Source of the DNA: Ulota crispa
Lineage: Eukaryota; Streptophyta; Bryopsida; Orthotrichales; Orthotrichaceae
Direction of reading: 5' to 3'
NCBI GenBank assembly: GCA_963920765.1
Contig: OY987244.1
Coordinates: 30,794,358-30,858,357, forward strand
Length of the DNA: 64,000 nt
Of the stretch, positions 60,001 through 64,000 are shown one piece after another (within the stretch, counting starts at the first letter, position 1; every line of letters begins with the position of its first letter). A program made the position numbers and the translations under genes. Under the pieces are notes generated by a model. The model was not told the origin of the DNA and searched no databases. It saw nothing but the letters and a program-made list of their open reading frames with translations.

Positions 60001-60379
60001 TGATACAACAAATGTACACCTAAACTAATATACTATAATTGAGTGTATTAAAAAATCTGATTGGTTTTTCAGCGTGTTTAAATCCCAGCCGTTTTTATGC
60101 AATTTCAATTGGCTCAAAGTACACTAGTAATAAATGAAGGTTCTATCCAAGCAAACATCGACCAGAAGCAATGCCCTTGAAAATGCCATTGAGCAGGATA
60201 CAAGGGTCTTTTCAGTATTTTCAAAAACACATGGGTATTTGGAGCTATGAAAAACTGTGAAGGTGCTTTCAATATTTTCCCAAATAAATATGTACACTAT
60301 ATTGTTGAATTAGAGATTTTAGCACATTTAGCAGTGTTACTAGAGCAGGTTCAGCAAATCACAATTGGCGTCACTGCTA

Positions 60380-60710
60380 CAAGGTAGGAGGCTTGAACTC
60401 CATTAGGGCATTTAAATTGCTCATCTCCTTAGATGAACTCTGTCAGTACATGTTCTTATTCATAATCTTTCAAAAATGTACAACGGACATACATTTGAGG
60501 AGATGGGTGGTTTTTGAGCCATGGGGCCTTTCCACTTCAAAATTTCATAGCTAATTCTATAGAACTCCAAAAAATATGAAAAAATTTGGGTTAGATGCTA
60601 GTTTCACTTGTCTTTCAAGTAAAACTTATTGTAAACTATTTCAAAAAGTTGCACCTCCCCAAAATTCAGTTTTAGCCCTTAGATGGTTGGTTTATGAGCC
60701 TCTCACCTTA
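60380..60710 (+). mobile_element. TAAGGTA-ended MITE, family B, copy 3
   Basis: Starts CAAGGTAGGAGGCTTGA and ends GAGCCTCTCACCTTA. Collinear with 6,105-6,434 throughout. Confidence 0.85.
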
Positions 60711-60834
60711 GCTGCCTTGCCAAACCAAACACATTTTGTTATGAGAAGTATTTTTTGTTTGCAATGTATTCTATCTCATTTTGGCCAATGAGAAGAGCAA
60801 TTTATAGATATCATATTAAACTGCCAGTCTGTCC

Positions 60835-61530
60835 AAACTCCAAAGTGCCCAATTGAGCTCATGGTCCATTTGATGTAGTTAACTCATAGTTGACTTCAAA
60901 AAAAGATAAAGACTGATAAAAAAAAACTTACTATGTATAAGGTAGGAACACCCATAATGCTATAAGCATGGATTGGAGTAGGAGAACTAGGTGATGAACT
61001 TTGAAATAAATAGTGTAAGCTAGGAAGAAGAGATAAAAAATATTGGCATCAATTTGAAAATCCCAATTGCAAGCATTTGCTCACAAAGATTTTTCAAAGC
61101 CTAAATCACTGAAAATATATAGTTGTATGTAGGAGATGTCTTTTGTGTGCTCATACACTCATAATACTAACTTGAAGAGTTCTTAAATAGTGAGATGGGG
61201 CACTCAAAACTGTCATGCTAATCACCCAGAACCATCACTTTATCACCCAAAACCATCATTTTGTCACCAATTACCAATTTTTTTTTAATGGTCAGTCACT
61301 AACATCACTAACATGAGCACTTACTTGCATAGGTCTTGGGGAGTTAGGGATGGGGACACCCACGGAAAGGGGTGTTCCTACCTTATGCTAGTGACACTTA
61401 ATGTTGTCAACATGAAGTCAAAACATGGATTTAAAGCCATATCATATATTAAAAATGAAAAATAGTAATTTGGTTCTTCTTTTTTTAGGTCAAAAATCCT
61501 AAAAGTGCCCTAAAAAACAAGAGCTAATAG
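60835..61530 (+). repeat. Family H repeat split by a family A MITE
   Basis: 60,835-60,937 and 61,388-61,530 are the two halves of a family H copy (CCCAATTGAGCTCATGG; AACATGAAGTCAAAACATGG). The inserted family A element lies exactly between them. Confidence 0.82.
60938..61387 (+). mobile_element. TAAGGTA-ended MITE, family A, copy 4, nested in a family H repeat
   Basis: Starts TAAGGTAGGAACACCC and ends GGGGTGTTCCTACCTTA. Comparison with the uninterrupted family H copies (ACATGTTGGTGAC, ACATATGGGTGAC) suggests a duplication of only about 2 bp (AT). Confidence 0.85.
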
Positions 61531-61880
61531 ACACGGTTTGTGACATTTGTTGTGCATTCGCTTGACTAAACCGTCCGACAACCAAATCTTGCCCAACATA
61601 TCAACCATGGAGCGATCTAAAAAACAATTGAAAGTCAGCCAAATGAAAAACACAAAAAAAGATTGGAATTTGAAACCAGCAATTAAAAATGTTCAATTTT
61701 ATTTTAAATATGTTTTCATAATATATTATTCTAACGATAACATCCAGTGCATACACTAAAAAAAACCCATTAAAAAGTGAGAAATGCCTGATTTTTTCAT
61801 GTAAAGCTCAAAATCTTCGTGGCTATTGATTATGAGACTAGTTACCTAAACATCAAAAATATCGCGTGTAGTTACAAATA

Positions 61881-62111
61881 TTAGGTGAATTGGGAAAAGC
61901 AGAGGGTCCATTTTGTACTCCACCTTAATTTTACATACAGTAAATGTAAGCATATTTGTAGCTCAAAGTTGTAATTATTTGAAATTCTTGAGACTTCACT
62001 CTTGTACAAGAAAGTGCATGCTTGATTTTTTTTGTGATATGCTGCTGAATTGTGCATAATGACAGAAATAGTGAAAGTCCCAGAATGTACCATTTTTCCC
62101 AATTTACCTAA
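61881..62111. mobile_element. Short MITE with TTAGGTGAATTGGG ends
   Basis: Left TTAGGTGAATTGGGAAAA and right TTTTTCCCAATTTACCTAA are inverses 231 bp apart. The same right-end word occurs alone at about 59,033-59,051. Confidence 0.7.
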
Positions 62112-62119
62112 TATGGTAT

Positions 62120-62520
62120 TGACTCGATACACGTTATCATTGTAGACTAATACTAAATCATTGTCAAATGTTCTTTGCAAGAAGGCTTCGGAAAATAACA
62201 ACAAATGAATCTTACTCCAACCTTTTTTAAGAAGCACATGTACAACTGGTTGTAGACTTATAGCCAACAACTTCGACCCTTCTAACTTTAAGATCATTCT
62301 TCATAGCGTCAAATTCAATTATCAACGCGACATGGTTCACATGCTAAGTATGTGCGTCTCGAACCGGTTCACATTCAAGTCTCCTTATCAAAGACGTTTG
62401 TGTGACCAATTGATGAAGAAAACAGTGTCCGAATTGACAAAAAGAACGTCCAAAGAGACACATCTAAATCTACAAAAAATCTACAAAAGAAATGATCTTA
62501 TTGACAGCATTTTCTTCTAG
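62120..62520 (+). pseudogene. 3'-flank module of TIR duplication, copy 3
   Basis: Homologous to 22,600 and 31,060. It contains the empty TTAA site at 62,288-62,291. The distal frame 62,332-62,520 stays open (MLSMCVSNRFTFKSPYQ, then a basic C-terminus), but the proximal part is broken by stops. Unknown protein, apparently convergent with the TIR gene. Confidence 0.5.
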
Positions 62521-62603
62521 CAATGAGCGGTGAGATCCGGAAAACAATAAGTCAGCACTTTGAAATGCATATCAACCGGATAATAGCCGGAAACTTTAAG
62601 ATC

Positions 62604-63976
62604 TCAACCAGTCCATCTTCTCCATAATGGCCTCCCATATTCTATCTTTGGATAGCTTGAACCGCTGGAACCATCTATAGAGAGTTGACTGACCCTGAAC
62701 AAACCAAAGTTCAATACACAATGCCAGGTACCACGACGAAGTTTGCAAAAGACGAGACGTGATGAATCATTCGCAAACGACACATGGTGAACATCTTACA
62801 TAACAAAAGCCAAGACTAATTAAGGGGCAGTTCACACTGTACCCCTAGTCCCATGGAGATTTAAAATTAGAGGCTTGGCAATGGCAATTCACATTATGAG
62901 TTAAAAGCTTGGTTGGGAGTTGGGACTAGGCAATTCATACAATGTCCCAACTCCAACATCCTGGTTCAATGGTAGCAGTGTAGCACTTTCTGAAAGCTTT
63001 GAGTACCAAAAAAGGTGGGACTAATGATTGAGGAATATTGGCTATCAATACAAAGTTATTAGGTTGAACTGGGAAAAAAGGGCCATCTATTTCAATATTT
63101 TAAGAATTATACTATACCAAACTGTAATTACAGGGGTTTATTCAGCACATTTCTAGCTAAAACCAATTAAAATTCAGAAACTCCAAATTGTAGCAGGTGA
63201 AACTCAAAAATCTCCCTAAATGTTGAGAGAGACTTTGCTTAATGTCATCTGGGCGGACAGTTTTGCGTGACCCAACTTTCTCAAAAACTCAACAAAGCTA
63301 GGAGTGAACCTCTTCTCTTTTAGTTCCTCAAATTTCTAGTCAATCGATCAAGAACATTATAAAGATGGAAACAGTCGATATTCAGGGAGACATGAATACG
63401 TTCCAGATTTTAGCGTGCCTCGTTTTCATTGGGATACAGATATCTGTCAATTTGAAGATATGTTGTCCATTTGTAGCAATCTCATTGGTTCTCTTGTTAC
63501 TGGAATGCTGACAATAAATGGATTGCCCATGTGGACGGATTTATCCAAGTGAACACATCACACGGTGTACAAATACGCACTGTCCCAGCTCTCACTTCAT
63601 TCTCAAACTCAAGACTTGTCTGGTCCAGCAGTTCAAAAGTGAGACTTCTAATAGCTTCACACTACGTCCTTATCATAATTTGCTCTAAAGATATCTCCAC
63701 GAAAGCACTTTTGAATATTTTGCTTTAAGAAAAGGGTGTATCAAAATTGGAAACCCCAATCTTCAGGCACATTTTTATAGAATTTCTTCTTGCACTCTAC
63801 AACCCATCAGAATTGAAGTATGATTTTAAGTTGATACTTGTACAAGAATTGGGACGTGGAATATATTAGTGTGAACTGCCGCGTAAGACAACTACAATAA
63901 CTAGCAAAATAATCTAAGAACAAGCCTCTCCCTCATAAGATGGTGATGAGTGACGTACAACACACCAAATTCAGAT
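62604..63976 (-). CDS. TIR gene copy 3, last two exons (runs off the window)
   Basis: Exon 4 is 63976-63926 (51 bp, encodes SEFGVLYVTHHHLMRE) and exon 5 is 62694-62604 (starts VSQLSIDGSSGSS, ends WTG then TGA). Phases equal those of copy 2. The exon 4 donor reads GAGAG/GC, so it would be a rare GC-AG intron or a damaged site. The TIR exon and exons 2-3 would lie beyond 64,000, so whether the gene is intact cannot be judged. Confidence 0.65.
62824..63880. mobile_element. Family J element in intron 4 of TIR copy 3
   Basis: Left GGGCAGTTCACACTGTACCC and right TTAGTGTGAACTGCC are inverses. The interior shares TGTCAATTTGAAGATAT and CACGGTGTACAAATACGCAC with 48,370-48,520 of copy 2. Same intron position as in copies 1 and 2. 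Confidence 0.7.
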
Positions 63977-64000
63977 CTAGCCAATTGAATTGTAAGGCAT

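Noticed and set aside
1..64000. CRISPR arrays, operons, rRNA operons or viral genes
   Set aside because: Repeats are not regularly spaced with unique spacers, genes have spliceosomal introns, and I saw no rRNA, capsid, polymerase or integrase-like coding sequence.

Overview
The window is nuclear DNA of a land plant. It is AT-rich and gene-poor, with canonical GT-AG introns, plant-type TIR-domain genes, a plant-type DUF21/CBS pseudogene, and dense MITEs of plant superfamilies (CACTA, Stowaway, Tourist and Mutator-like). I cannot name the species. TIR proteins without an NB-ARC domain, together with this repeat density, fit many lineages, so I do not claim one.

Layout. 1-13 kb is repeats only, dominated by a giant inverted pair of CACTA-type elements (3.05-10.72 kb, arms about 2.6 kb). 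13.1-19.0 kb (minus) is an intact 16-exon gene for the Sof1/DCAF13 WD40 ribosome-biogenesis factor; its introns hold a Stowaway MITE and a Mutator-like MITE. 20.8-21.6 kb is a three-copy tandem repeat of about 265 bp. 22.2-29.2 kb is the first copy of a segmental duplication carrying a TIR gene: five exons reduced to four, with three in-frame TAG codons. 30-45.6 kb holds MITEs, a 3'-flank fragment of the TIR duplication at 31 kb, and a decayed DUF21/CBS transporter-like pseudogene (33.5-35.7 kb). 45.6-52.1 kb (minus) is the intact TIR gene, 374 aa in five exons, swollen by MITEs in introns 1 and 4. 52.9-57.35 kb is a nest of elements. 57.4-57.6 kb is an orphan copy of the TIR-gene 5' region on the opposite strand. 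62.1-64.0 kb is the 3' half of a third TIR copy that runs off the window.

The main biology is a small, repeatedly duplicated family of TIR-only genes. Each couples a plant TIR fold with the candidate catalytic Glu retained to an unfamiliar C-terminus: an acidic exon, a 51-bp micro-exon, and a Ser/Pro tail that in one copy has expanded into 15-residue repeats. Exon phases agree in every copy, which supports the gene model.

The second theme is transposon archaeology. A family of elements beginning CCCCTAA and flanked by TTAA is proven mobile by two filled/empty site comparisons inside this window. TTAA targeting resembles piggyBac, which is rarely reported in land plants. A second, diverse set of foldback elements shares only the terminal signature TAAGGTA/TACCTTA.
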